A stretch of 64,000 nucleotides of DNA from Hymenobacter sp. APR13 (GTDB lineage: Bacteria > Bacteroidota > Bacteroidia > Cytophagales > Hymenobacteraceae), in NCBI RefSeq assembly GCF_000737515.1, contig NZ_CP006588.1:57545-121544 (forward strand). The letters run 5' to 3'. A program made the translations under genes and the position numbers. Positions 16,671 to 25,044 of this stretch are shown one piece after another. The notes under the pieces were generated by a model. The model saw only the letters and a program-made list of their open reading frames with translations. It ran no database searches and was not told where the DNA came from. Positions within the stretch are counted from its first letter, which is position 1. Each line of letters begins with the position of its first letter.

Positions 16671-17555
16671 TTAGGAAGCACTAGCACAAGAACAAAAATT
16701 CCCGCTAAGCGTACAGTACCTGCCTTTCATTCTACAGCCGCACCACGGCAAGCAGCCCGGTGACCCCACCCTGGTAGAAAGGCACCACCCCGCCCGGTCC
16801 TGCAAGCCCCGCAGCAGCAGGCGTTGGACCGTTGGATACACCCAGTACGCCAGCTCTGTAGACGCCAGGCCTACCCCCGCCCCCGCGACGACGTCCGACA
16901 GCCAGTGCTTGCCGTTGATTAGGCGCAGGGCCGCGACGCTGGTGGCCACGGTGTAGCCGCCTACGCGGTACCAGCCGCTGCGCGTCCCGTACTCGCGGTC
17001 CAACAGCCAGGCGGCCGAATACGCCGCGCTGGCGTGCTGACTCGGGAACGAGCTGTAATCGCCGCCGCCGTAGGGACGCTCTACCCGCGTCAGGCGCTTG
17101 AGGTTGCTGGTGAGCGTATTGTTGATGGTGTAGGTCAGGGCAAACAGCAACGCCTGGTTCACCGTGCTGTGCTCGCCCCGCACGCCGGCCAGGCTGAGCC
17201 CCAGGGCCGCGGCGGCCGGCACGTGGCGCAACTGGTCGTCCAGGGTGGTGCGCACGGCCGGCACGTGCTCACCGAGTTCCTCGCGCACCGCCCAATCGGT
17301 CTTGAGCTCCAGCGTGTGGTGGGCCGGGCGGCCGACCCCCACCAACAGCCCTGGTACCAGCACGCGCCAGGTGGCCGGCCGCCCGGCCCACTGCGCCGCG
17401 CGCCGGAGCGGCGACGGCCGGGGCTCTACCTCCAGGCGCCGGCCCACGGAATCAGGCACAACAGGGGAATGCAGCACCTGCCCCGCGACGGGCGCTGGCG
17501 TCAGCAGGCAGACGGCCACGCCGACAGCGGGCCAGCAAAGACGAACAGGGAGCAT
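16671..17555 (-). CDS. PAP2-family phosphatase with frameshifted C-terminus
   Basis: This PAP2/type 2 phosphatidic-acid phosphatase carries the three motifs: KRLTRVERP, PSQHAS and GKHWLSDVVAG. The start at 17555 gives a signal peptide (MLPVRLCWPAVGVAVCLL...). The paralogue at 39889-40716 aligns well up to VYP. After that this copy reads a Cys/Arg-rich tail, while the +1 frame reads VVPFYQGGVTGLLAVVRL and stops at 16732-16734, which matches the paralogue's ending. So a one-base indel near 16780 probably changed the last residues. The catalytic core is intact. The likely substrate is a lipid or isoprenoid phosphate at the inner membrane or periplasm. Confidence 0.8.
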   Translation of the reverse strand: MLPVRLCWPAVGVAVCLLTPAPVAGQVLHSPVVPDSVGRRLEVEPRPSPLRRAAQWAGRPATWRVLVPGLLVGVGRPAHHTLELKTDWAVREELGEHVPAVRTTLDDQLRHVPAAAALGLSLAGVRGEHSTVNQALLFALTYTINNTLTSNLKRLTRVERPYGGGDYSSFPSQHASAAYSAAWLLDREYGTRSGWYRVGGYTVATSVAALRLINGKHWLSDVVAGAGVGLASTELAYWVYPTVQRLLLRGLQDRAGWCLSTRVGSPGCLPWCGCRMKGRYCTLSGNFCSCASAS

Positions 17556-18004
17556 ACAGTGCAGGGGACAACCCCGGAAGATACACAAGGTAGCGGCACC
17601 GTTGGCCTATGCTAGGTGCGTTGTGCACCCGGTTCCTGCGTAGCGCATTCCCAAAAACGGCCCCATGCGCCGGGCTAGAAACCGCCGGCTTGGGAGTAGA
17701 GGATCCAGGCGCCGACCGCCGCGTAGAGGCCTAGTCGGAGCAGTTTTCGAGTCGGGGTATGATGCGCACACATACCCGCCTAACCATAATGAGAGCGGGC
17801 GTAGTTCCCCTGGCGCACAGCAGCAAAGACGCCGTCTGCAACGAGCTGCCGTCGCTGGGGCTGAGCACGAACCCCGCAAAGCCACAGGTCGTTTGGCCGT
17901 GGCGGGCCGCTTACTCGTAGCTGCCCTGCCGCGCGGTGCTGCTGGACCGCTACGAGTTTCTGGCGTTCTGCCCCGGTATAAAACGCTGACTCCTACGCCG
18001 GACT
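17556..18004. other. Intergenic region without a supportable gene
   Basis: About 450 bases of GC-rich DNA. Frames of 120-130 codons on both strands here are arginine- and proline-rich with no domain and are likely noise. No terminator or promoter was clear. Confidence 0.5.
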
Positions 18005-18388
18005 TCATCGGCCGGCAGGAACGGGATCCAGGATAAGCGCATCATAGTTGCCGACGCTGTCCTGGGCGTAGAGCGTAAGCCGCTCCAGCTGCACTTCCCT
18101 TGACAACCCTTGGCCCTGGTCGGTGCGCAGGCTGTCCAAGGAAAGCCGCCGGTGGGCGCCCGGGGCAAGGGTGCCTAATGCGGCCGCAAAGGCATCATTT
18201 ACTTCCACTTGCGCGTGGTAGTACGTTGCGCGGGTGGGGTTATGGATCCGGATGGCCGTGCTGTCGAAGGCAACCTGCAAGCGGAGGGTCAGGCTATGCG
18301 AGCCCAGATTGCCACAGCCGGGCAGCAACAGTGCGGCTGCCAGACCGGCCAGGCCGATGAACCGATTAAAGGGCAGATACGTCTTCAT
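18005..18388 (-). CDS. Small lipoprotein of unknown function
   Basis: A 127-aa protein with a lipoprotein leader (MKTYLPFNRFIGLAGLAA, lipobox LLPGC) followed by a beta-rich body (SLTLRLQVAFDSTAIRIHN...). The frame could extend upstream into the DUF2279 gene, but the extension is Arg/Pro noise and the lipobox fixes the start at 18388. It follows DUF2279 by about 100 bases on the same strand. No family recognised. Confidence 0.6.
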   Translation of the reverse strand: MKTYLPFNRFIGLAGLAAALLLPGCGNLGSHSLTLRLQVAFDSTAIRIHNPTRATYYHAQVEVNDAFAAALGTLAPGAHRRLSLDSLRTDQGQGLSREVQLERLTLYAQDSVGNYDALILDPVPAGR

Positions 18389-18489
18389 GCCATACGAGCT
18401 AAAAATGAGCAGCGCCCCGGCCAGTAAATAAGGAGGGAAACCGGAGGTAGGAGAACACCCGGAAAGGGCGCGAAGCCGCCCGGACAGCG

Positions 18490-19473
18490 TTAGTAATAGA
18501 GGCCATGGCCATGCCAGCCCCGCCGGGCGTTCCATTCTAACGCCGGGGCGGGCAGGTGCACGAGGCTGGCTACGTAGAACACGCGCCGTAGCACCTGGGA
18601 GCGTGTGGGCACCCGACGCAGGTCCACGTCCACCGACAGGTAGTACTGGCGGTAGGCGCGCAGTCCGGCCGCCTGGTTGCGGGCCGGGTCGTTGTAGAGC
18701 AATTGGTCGGCCCCATAGCCGACTGCCGGCTGGAGCCAGCGTGGCCAGCGGCTGCCGGCCGGCAGCCACGCGCCCACGTCGGCACACACCCAGTAGGTTT
18801 GGCCGTTGTAGTCCTTGAGCAAGCGCTCGGGCAGGGTACGCCCCAGCACGTCGGGGCGCTGCGCGGCGTAGGGGCTGCGGTGAAACGATACCTTGGGCAT
18901 CAGCCGCACCTGGCCCCAGGCCAGCTGCTGGGTCAGCAGGCCCACCGATCCGGCCAGGTTGGCCGCCAGGTCGCCGGGCGAGGCGCCGTAGGCGGGAGAG
19001 CGGCCGTCCAGCAGCTCAATCGGGCTTTGCAGCAGAAATCCTACAAAGCTCCCGTACCAGCGGGAGCGGCGCTCGGCCACCCCGGCCCAGCCCAGCAGGT
19101 CAACCGCGGCGCGGCTTTCGTGAAACGCGGTCCAGAAGTGGCCGGCTTTGTCTAGCTGCTTCCATTCGGGCCAGTCGTTAAACCAATGCAGCGGAACCCG
19201 CTCCCCGGTGTACCAGCTACGCCCCAGCAGGTACAGCCCCGCGGGATAGACCACCGCCACGCTGCCGGCCAGCACCGGCAACCGAGCGGCGTGACGACTG
19301 GAGTCGGCCAGACTGGGGACGTCCTCGTTCTTTGATCGGGGCACTTGGGCGGCGGCGGGGGAGGGCTGCAGCAGAGCCGCGCTTAGCCAGGCCGCGCTCA
19401 ACAAGGGTCCACCTGCGGCCCGCCGCCACCCCGCCCCGCAGGGTAGGCGGCCAGTCAGGTTACAGCAGTACAT
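18490..19473 (-). CDS. DUF2279 periplasmic/outer-membrane-associated protein
   Basis: A 327-aa protein with the DUF2279 signature: WFNDWPEWKQLDKAGHFWTAFHES, then QSPIELLDG, and tryptophan/tyrosine-rich segments. The start at 19473 gives a leader (MYCCNLTGRLPCGAGW...LSAALLQPSPAAAQ) with cleavage near AAAQ. The start overlaps the bestrophin stop by 14 bases, so it is coupled. Function is unknown; the charged His/Asp pattern around KAGHFWTAFHE suggests a membrane-proximal role. Confidence 0.78.
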   Translation of the reverse strand: MYCCNLTGRLPCGAGWRRAAGGPLLSAAWLSAALLQPSPAAAQVPRSKNEDVPSLADSSRHAARLPVLAGSVAVVYPAGLYLLGRSWYTGERVPLHWFNDWPEWKQLDKAGHFWTAFHESRAAVDLLGWAGVAERRSRWYGSFVGFLLQSPIELLDGRSPAYGASPGDLAANLAGSVGLLTQQLAWGQVRLMPKVSFHRSPYAAQRPDVLGRTLPERLLKDYNGQTYWVCADVGAWLPAGSRWPRWLQPAVGYGADQLLYNDPARNQAAGLRAYRQYYLSVDVDLRRVPTRSQVLRRVFYVASLVHLPAPALEWNARRGWHGHGLYY

Positions 19474-20395
19474 CCTCCACGGGCTGTACGGGCGCGGGCA
19501 CCTGCTGCTCGCCCAGCATCTGGCGCAGGTCAATCTCGATGGTGCGGCAGAGCGCCGTCATGGGCACGTCGTTCATGCGATTCTCAAACGGGTCCTCACT
19601 GATGTGGCCCACCAATTCCATGGTCACAAACACCCAGGACACCAGCACCGAGAACGGAATCGTCATCCAGTACTGCCCGTGGCCCAGCTTCTCGAACTCG
19701 GCCAGCAAGCCTAGGGGCAGCAGGGCAATAAAGAGCCAGACGAACGCAGCGCTGGAAAAGGCATACTGCCGGGGAAACGGTGTGTTTTTGATGCGCTCGC
19801 AGCCACCCTGCAGATTGGTGAGCTCCCGCAGGTCTTCGGTAAGGGTGCGCTGCTGCAACTCGGTGTAGAGACCGGCTGCCTGGCGCAAGTCATGGGTCTG
19901 CCGCAGTAACAACTGGGCCGGCCGATTGGCTACTGCCCGCAAGTACACGGACTCGTCCGGGCCCAGGAAAGGGGCCACCTCCGCCTCCCACCGCTCAGGC
20001 TGGCGGCGCAGGTGCAGGCGCAGGGCATTCACCCAGGCCAGGTGCCGGTAGATCAGCCGCTGCTGTGCGGCCACTTGCGCCGGCGTCAGGGCCGGCCCCA
20101 ATGGGTCGGTATTGCCCAGTACCAGCATCGCCCAGCTGCGGCTGCGGTTCACGATACCGCCCCACAGCTGGCGGGCCTCGGAAAACCGATTATAGGAGCT
20201 GCTGTTCTTGAAGCCCACGTAAAAGGAGACGGCCACGCCGAGGATGCTGATGAGCTGCCAGGGAATGTCCAGCCAGCGTACCTGCAGCGGCCCGTGCAAT
20301 ACGGCCAGCAGGGTATCGTAGCCAAGAAAAATCAGCACGTCTTTCCAGGAATAGGCCCAGATAACACGCCAGTGAATGTGCTTACGGATATACAT
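19460..20395 (-). CDS. Bestrophin-family anion channel
   Basis: A 311-aa bestrophin homologue. It opens with MYIRKHIHWRVIWAYSWKDV and has the characteristic FYVGFKNSSSYNRFSEARQLWGGIVNRSR segment. Later it has DLTNLQGGCERIKNTPFP-type residues (seen as LTNLQGGCERIKNTPFP) and a helix IALLPLGLLAEF. Bacterial bestrophins form pentameric channels in the inner membrane, some of them cation- rather than anion-selective. The length matches the family. It lies between DUF1345 (upstream) and DUF2279 (overlapping), in a run of membrane proteins. Confidence 0.9.
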   Translation of the reverse strand: MYIRKHIHWRVIWAYSWKDVLIFLGYDTLLAVLHGPLQVRWLDIPWQLISILGVAVSFYVGFKNSSSYNRFSEARQLWGGIVNRSRSWAMLVLGNTDPLGPALTPAQVAAQQRLIYRHLAWVNALRLHLRRQPERWEAEVAPFLGPDESVYLRAVANRPAQLLLRQTHDLRQAAGLYTELQQRTLTEDLRELTNLQGGCERIKNTPFPRQYAFSSAAFVWLFIALLPLGLLAEFEKLGHGQYWMTIPFSVLVSWVFVTMELVGHISEDPFENRMNDVPMTALCRTIEIDLRQMLGEQQVPAPVQPVEDVLL

Positions 20396-20476
20396 GCGGT
20401 AACAGCGGGGTAAAACAACGAAGGATCATCAGGCCGTGAGCAAGCCACTGGCCGGAGAACTGGACGGCCCGCCGCC

Positions 20477-21178
20477 TCAGAGCAGTCCGGCCAGCAGGTT
20501 GATGGCCAGCGCCACGATGCTGGTATTGAAAGCAAAGGCCAACAGGCCGTGCAGCATCACCAGCCGCCGCAGACGGGCCGAGGACACGGCCACGTCGGCG
20601 GTCTGGGCGGTCATGCCCACGATGCAGGCGAAGTAGGCAAAGTCCCAGTACGAGGTGGGGGGCTCCCCGGGAAACTCCAGTCCCCCCAGCGTATCCGGTG
20701 GGTCGGTCGCGAGGTTTTCGCTGAAGTAGGCGTGGGCGTAGCGCAGAGCAAACACGGTGTGCACCAGCAGCCAGGCCCCGACCACTGCCCCGGCGGACAA
20801 CCCCACATGGTAGCTCACTTCGGGCCCGCGCATGGAAGCCAGCCCCGAAAGCAGCACCACCACGGCCAGCAGCGCGGCACTGCTGCCGGCCAGCACGGCC
20901 ACGAAGGTCCAGGTCCGGCCGGGATCCTGCCGGGTGGCGACGCGCCGGATATGGGCCGCGTCGGCCCGGTACATGGCGGCCCACAGCAAACTCAGAATGC
21001 CGGAGCAAAACACGTCCCAGGCGGCCACCAGGCGCGTGGCCGCCTGCAAGGAAAACGGCAGCAGCAGCAGCCAGCTCAGGCCGCCCAGGCCGGCGGCTAC
21101 GAGCAGGCGCTGCCGGGCCGAGAGGTGACGCAGATGGGCCAGCAGGTGCCGGGGGGAAAGCAGGCGTAAAACAGGCAT
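20477..21178 (-). CDS. DUF1345 membrane protein
   Basis: A 233-aa protein with about five membrane segments and the DUF1345 landmarks: AWDVFCSGILSLLWAAM near residue 55, HTVFALRYAHAYFS, and LEFPGEPPTSYWDFAYFACIVGMTAQTADV. DUF1345 is widespread and uncharacterised. The frame continues past the real end in other phases, but this one closes cleanly at LAINLLAGLL. It sits 82 bases before bestrophin on the same strand. Confidence 0.86.
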   Translation of the reverse strand: MPVLRLLSPRHLLAHLRHLSARQRLLVAAGLGGLSWLLLLPFSLQAATRLVAAWDVFCSGILSLLWAAMYRADAAHIRRVATRQDPGRTWTFVAVLAGSSAALLAVVVLLSGLASMRGPEVSYHVGLSAGAVVGAWLLVHTVFALRYAHAYFSENLATDPPDTLGGLEFPGEPPTSYWDFAYFACIVGMTAQTADVAVSSARLRRLVMLHGLLAFAFNTSIVALAINLLAGLL

Positions 21179-21209
21179 AGGTCCGAGTAAACAATGGCCA
21201 CTTGGTATG

Positions 21210-21887
21210 TTAGGGATGCCTCCGCCCAGGGCTGGCAGCCAGCGGGCTTAGCAAGCGGGCTATTTCTCGTAGACGGAAATCCTGCCCGTAACGCAATTGC
21301 AGCTGTGCCAAACGGGTGAGGCTCGTTTGGTACACGCGCCATGCGGCCGCCAGTTGAGCGGCAGAATCTGCCTTGGAAGCAGGAAGTGCCGCGCAAGCGT
21401 GCGCCAAATCGCGGCGTAGCAATGCGGTGGCGCGGGCAAACGGCGTGGCCGGATCCAGGCGGTGATTGGTGTGAAGATGATGCTGGCGGGAAACAATGGC
21501 TTCCAATTCGGGGAGCAGATGCTCCTGGCCGGGGCGCACCCGCCGGGCCAGGGCCCGCAGGGAATCGGAAGCGCTCCGCTCTACCGTCAGGTTGGCCAGA
21601 TCCAGGCCGGCGTGGGTGTATTCCAGCGCCAGGTGGGCAAAGTCATGGTCGGCCCGGCCGTTCAGCGAGAGGCCGTCCAGGCTCTCCTGCAACCGCTGCA
21701 GAATGCCGGTGGCGGTGGCGTGCTCCACGGGCGCGTCTACGTGGCCCGAGTCGGCCGGGGCCACGGCCGGGCGCGCGGGTTCCGCGTGCTGCTCGTTGCG
21801 GGGGTGACCGCAAAAGCCCAGCAGCAGGGCCCCGGCCCCCAGCAACAGGATGCGTACCCGGCGCAAAGGTGCTAAGAAAGCAGGCAT
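21210..21887 (-). CDS. Exported protein with DUF305-like helical pattern
   Basis: A 225-aa protein with a leader (RRVRILLLGAGALLLGFCG, possibly a lipobox at the Cys) and an alpha-helical body rich in His, Leu and Arg. The segment DHDFAHLALEYTHAGLDLAN resembles the D-x-x-F-x-x-x-M-x-x-H-H-x-x-A pattern of DUF305 ferritin-like proteins, with Met/His changes. A second helical repeat follows (SRQHHLHTNHRLD). Metal binding in the periplasm would fit the gene run, but is inference. It ends 31 bases before the DUF1345 start. Confidence 0.55.
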   Translation of the reverse strand: MPAFLAPLRRVRILLLGAGALLLGFCGHPRNEQHAEPARPAVAPADSGHVDAPVEHATATGILQRLQESLDGLSLNGRADHDFAHLALEYTHAGLDLANLTVERSASDSLRALARRVRPGQEHLLPELEAIVSRQHHLHTNHRLDPATPFARATALLRRDLAHACAALPASKADSAAQLAAAWRVYQTSLTRLAQLQLRYGQDFRLREIARLLSPLAASPGRRHP

Positions 21888-21899
21888 GGCAAGAGGGGG

Positions 21900-23099
21900 C
21901 TAATAGTTGATGTGCACGCCGTAGCTCTCGTCCCGGAGTACGTCTTTCCACTGAGCAATCAGGCGCTGGTAGGCCCGGCCCACGGGCCGTATCTTGCGGT
22001 CCAGGTCGTAGAGGCCCAGCGGGTTAACGCGGCCGTTGTTTTCGCGCAGGGCCGTGTCCCAGTCCACTTGGTCGAGCAGCGAGTACCAGGTGAAGCCCAC
22101 CAGGGGAATGCCGTCCTGCTTGAGGCGGTAGGCGTTGGCCCACTGCCGCCAGAGCCAGTTCACGGCGTCGGGTTCCCACAAATTGGTTTCGGTGTGCATC
22201 AGCGGCATGCGGTAGCGGTCGTAGTACTGCTTGGCAATGACGTAGTAGCCGAACACGTCCCCGGCCGGGTAGGTGCTGCCGTCCTCGCGCACCATACGCT
22301 CGTTGGTGCGGTAGTAGTCCGTACCCATGATGCACTTGGCCTTGATGTTCTGGTCGTCAAACCAGTGGTACTCGGCATCCGTCATGCCGTTTTTGAGCAG
22401 GAACTCGTACATGGCCACGCTCACGGGGTAGCCGTAGGTTAAATCGAGGCTCAGGAAGCGCTTCTGATTGAGAAAGTTGGCCAGGGGCCGCGCGGCGGGC
22501 GTTTCGGGGTGGAAGTACTCGGCCGACTCGCTTTGAATGAAGGTGGCTCCCGGCTGCACGGCCAGGATGGCCTGCATGGCCAGCACATTGGCCCGGCACA
22601 CGTGCTTGAGGGCCGTCACAAAGGCCTGGTCGCTGGCCAGGCACTCGTTCCACCAGCCGTACTGGGCCGAAAACATGGTGGTGACGAAGATTTCGTTGAT
22701 GGGCGTGTAGAACTGCAGGTCCGGGAACCGGGCGGCAAAGGCCCCGGCGTAGGCGGCGAAGTGCTCCGGGAAGGCCGGGTTCTGGAAGTTGCCCAGCCAG
22801 TCGGGCAGCCCGAAATGCAGCAAGTCCACCAGGGGCGTGATGCCCAACTCGCGCAGGGCGCCGAAGGTCTCGTCGGTAAAGGCCCAGTCATACTGGCTGG
22901 GGCCGGTATGCACCCGGTAGTAGGGCGGGCCGTAGCGCAGGAACTCAATGCCCATTTCCTTGACCAGGGCGAAGTCTTCGCGCCAGCGCTCGTAATGGCC
23001 GGTTTTCTCCAGCTCGTCCACCCGCTGCCTCGTGCCGTCCGGCAGTTTGATAGTGGGGTAGCTGTTTTCGATGCCGGTGGCAAACATGAAGGCGCTCAT
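21900..23099 (-). CDS. GH1-like glycoside hydrolase
   Basis: A 399-aa TIM-barrel glycosidase when started at 23099 (MSAFMFATGIENSYP). A 55-residue extension upstream is out of family. It carries the family-1-type acid/base Glu136 in TPINEIF and a candidate nucleophile Glu304 in MHTETNLWEP, where classical GH1 has TENG. WYSLLDQVDWDTAL resembles the aglycone-site W-S-L-x-D-N-F-E-W. There is no leader, so it is intracellular. It follows a short-chain dehydrogenase by 52 bases. Substrate is a beta-glycoside by family; which one is unclear. Confidence 0.82.
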   Translation of the reverse strand: MSAFMFATGIENSYPTIKLPDGTRQRVDELEKTGHYERWREDFALVKEMGIEFLRYGPPYYRVHTGPSQYDWAFTDETFGALRELGITPLVDLLHFGLPDWLGNFQNPAFPEHFAAYAGAFAARFPDLQFYTPINEIFVTTMFSAQYGWWNECLASDQAFVTALKHVCRANVLAMQAILAVQPGATFIQSESAEYFHPETPAARPLANFLNQKRFLSLDLTYGYPVSVAMYEFLLKNGMTDAEYHWFDDQNIKAKCIMGTDYYRTNERMVREDGSTYPAGDVFGYYVIAKQYYDRYRMPLMHTETNLWEPDAVNWLWRQWANAYRLKQDGIPLVGFTWYSLLDQVDWDTALRENNGRVNPLGLYDLDRKIRPVGRAYQRLIAQWKDVLRDESYGVHINY

Positions 23100-23151
23100 G
23101 GGCTTGGGGATAAGTTTAAGCGGAAATGGAAAAGTGTGTGCGGGGAGGCGG

Positions 23152-23880
23152 TTACAAGATGCTGAGCCGGCCGCCGTCCACGACCAGGGTGGTGCCGTTG
23201 ATGTAGTGGGCATCGGCCGAGGCCAGGTAGCAGATGGCGCCGGCAATGTCTGCGGGGTGGCCAACCTCGCCCTCTACCTTCTCCTTGCCGCTTTTCACGT
23301 TCGGGTTGTTCCACAGCATGGGCGTGTCCACGGCTCCGGGGGCCACGCAGTTGGTGCGCACGCGGGCAGCCGGATACTCCTGGCTCATGCCCCGGGTGAA
23401 GGCCTCCAGCGCGCCTTTGCTGGCCGCGTAGGGAATCACGTTGGCCGTGGTTTCCTGCGCATGCACGGAGCTGATGTTGACGATGGCTCCGCCCCGCATG
23501 TGGGGCAGGCACAGTTTGCTGAGCAGAAAAACTGCCCGCAGATTGACAGCCATGACCAGGTCCCACTCTTCGACCGCCAACTCGGTAATCGGCTTAAATG
23601 TCATCATGGCCGCGTTGTTGACCAGCACATCCACCCGGCCGTAGGCGGCTACTACGGTGCCCATGGCCGCTTCTATCTCGGCCACCAGGCCCAAATCAAC
23701 CCGGATGGCCCGGGCCTGACCGCCGCCTTTTTCAATCAGGTCCACGGTCTGCTGGGCCGTGGTTTCGTCGCGGTCCAGGACGACGACGGTGCCGCCTTCA
23801 GCGGCCAGCTGCTGGCAGGCCGCCCGGCCGATGCCGGAGCCGCCGCCGGTGACGAGGCATATTTTGTCGGTGAAGCGCAT
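23152..23880 (-). CDS. Short-chain dehydrogenase/reductase (SDR)
   Basis: A 242-aa classical SDR. The cofactor loop is TGGGSGIG (residues 11-18), NNAA marks the fourth strand, the catalytic set is Ser (NISSVHA), Tyr-x-x-x-Lys (YAASKG), and the substrate side has PGAVDTPML. ASADAHYINGTTLVVDGG closes the fold. VVLDRD at the end of the second strand suggests NAD use. It precedes the GH1-like enzyme and may form a small sugar- or metabolite-modifying pair with it. The substrate cannot be told. Confidence 0.9.
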   Translation of the reverse strand: MRFTDKICLVTGGGSGIGRAACQQLAAEGGTVVVLDRDETTAQQTVDLIEKGGGQARAIRVDLGLVAEIEAAMGTVVAAYGRVDVLVNNAAMMTFKPITELAVEEWDLVMAVNLRAVFLLSKLCLPHMRGGAIVNISSVHAQETTANVIPYAASKGALEAFTRGMSQEYPAARVRTNCVAPGAVDTPMLWNNPNVKSGKEKVEGEVGHPADIAGAICYLASADAHYINGTTLVVDGGRLSIL

Positions 23881-23912
23881 CGCGTTGTTGGGTCGGGTTG
23901 TTTGGGTTGAAG

Positions 23913-24185
23913 CTACCTGAGGGTGGTGCGCACGATGTTGCTGTGCCCCTCGTAAACATCCTGCTGATTGAAGTGCTGCACGTGGTACTCCAGGGTGGTG
24001 CCGGCCGGAAAGGATTCCGTATCGATAAAGGGAGAGCGGGCATTCGTAGCCACTTGCTGCCAGGCGTCTCCCTCTGTTCCTACCCGGCGGTAGACGTGCA
24101 CCTTTTCCAGCATTTCTTTGGAAAAGGCAATGTGCCGGCCGGCCGGCACCAGGGTGAGTTCGATGAGAAGCTTGTGCGAATCCAT
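23913..24185 (-). CDS. Small 90-aa beta-rich protein
   Basis: A 90-aa protein without leader, MDSHKLLIELTLVPAG..., with alternating hydrophobic strands, ending VYEGHSNIVRTTLR. The pattern EYHVQHFNQQDVYEGHSNIV resembles the last strands of a fibronectin-III-like domain, but assignment is weak. It starts 23 bases after the ZIP transporter stop and precedes the SDR by 32 bases, so it is in the same run. Confidence 0.55.
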   Translation of the reverse strand: MDSHKLLIELTLVPAGRHIAFSKEMLEKVHVYRRVGTEGDAWQQVATNARSPFIDTESFPAGTTLEYHVQHFNQQDVYEGHSNIVRTTLR

Positions 24186-24208
24186 AGTAGGTCAGAAAAT
24201 GTGGCCGG

Positions 24209-25038
24209 CTACACGAGCATGCCCAGAAGTAGAAAGACCAGAAAACCCAGGAAAAATGCGGAGGTTAGCCAGGGCGACTCCGGCTCCTCGTGGGCCTCGG
24301 TCAGCAGCTCTTCCGTTACCAGGAACAGCAGCGCGGCCAGGCCGAAGGAGAGCACCAGTTCCATGACGTTGTCGGAGGCGCCCTGCAGCACAGTGATACC
24401 GACCCCGGCCCCGACGACCAGCAGCCCCGACAAAGCAGCCACGACGCCCACGGTCCGGGCTTTGGGCTGCCCTTCCTGCTGCAACTCCACGGCCGTAGCC
24501 AGCCCCAGCGACAGCACCTCAATGGTCAGGGCAATGGCCAGCAATAGGCCTTCCTCGGCCCCGGCCGCAAAGCCGATGCCCAAGAGCAGCCCGTCGATGA
24601 GGATGTCGATGGCCACGCCCGTGAGCAGGCCCATGGGCAGCGGCGCCCGGCGCTGGTCCGCGGCTTTTTCGGTTTGCGAGGCCCACATGGTGCCTGGGGC
24701 GAAGTAGGGAAGTGGCGTGGCTTTCTCCTTTTCCGCCGCTTTGCGGGTCCAGGAGCGCAAGGCCAGCATCAGCCCTACCCCGCCCCGAAGCCCAGGCCAA
24801 CCTCCAGCGGACGGTGACGGGCCACGATGTCGGGCAGCAGCTCGACGGCCACCACGGAAAACACCACCCCGGCGGCGAAGTGCAAAATGGCGCTGCGAAT
24901 GGCCGCGCCCGGCGGGCGCAGCACGGCCACAACGGCCCCCACGACCATGATGGCGGCGGGCACCAGGGAATACAGCAGCACCTGACTCCAGGAAGGGGGC
25001 GCGTCCGGCGTAACAGCCAGCAGAAAGGCGAGTAGCAT
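24209..25038 (-). pseudogene. ZIP-family divalent-metal transporter, broken by a one-base frameshift
   Basis: The first part (24775-25038, starting MLLAFLLAVTPDA) has three membrane segments and ends ...LGFGAG at a TAG. The second part (24209-24769) continues with MLALRSW, a cytosolic loop, then the ZIP core (LPMGLLTGVAIDILIDGLLLGIGFAAG, GLLLAIALTIEVLSLGLA, ...FLLLGMLV). Adding one G in the run at about 24777-24782 would join them as GLGFGAGVGLMLALRSW. Together they make about 276 aa, the family length. ZIP proteins import Zn/Fe/Mn. The break may be a sequencing undercall or a true mutation. Confidence 0.72.
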
Positions 25039-25044
25039 ACGGGG

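Noticed and set aside
17607..18036. Overlapping frames of about 125 codons on both strands
   Set aside because: Arg/Pro-rich noise in GC-rich DNA.
18389..18787. N-terminal extension of the lipoprotein at 18005
   Set aside because: Lies inside DUF2279 and reads as noise; the lipobox sets the start at 18388.
23100..23264. N-terminal extension of the GH1-like enzyme
   Set aside because: Overlaps the SDR end and is out of family.
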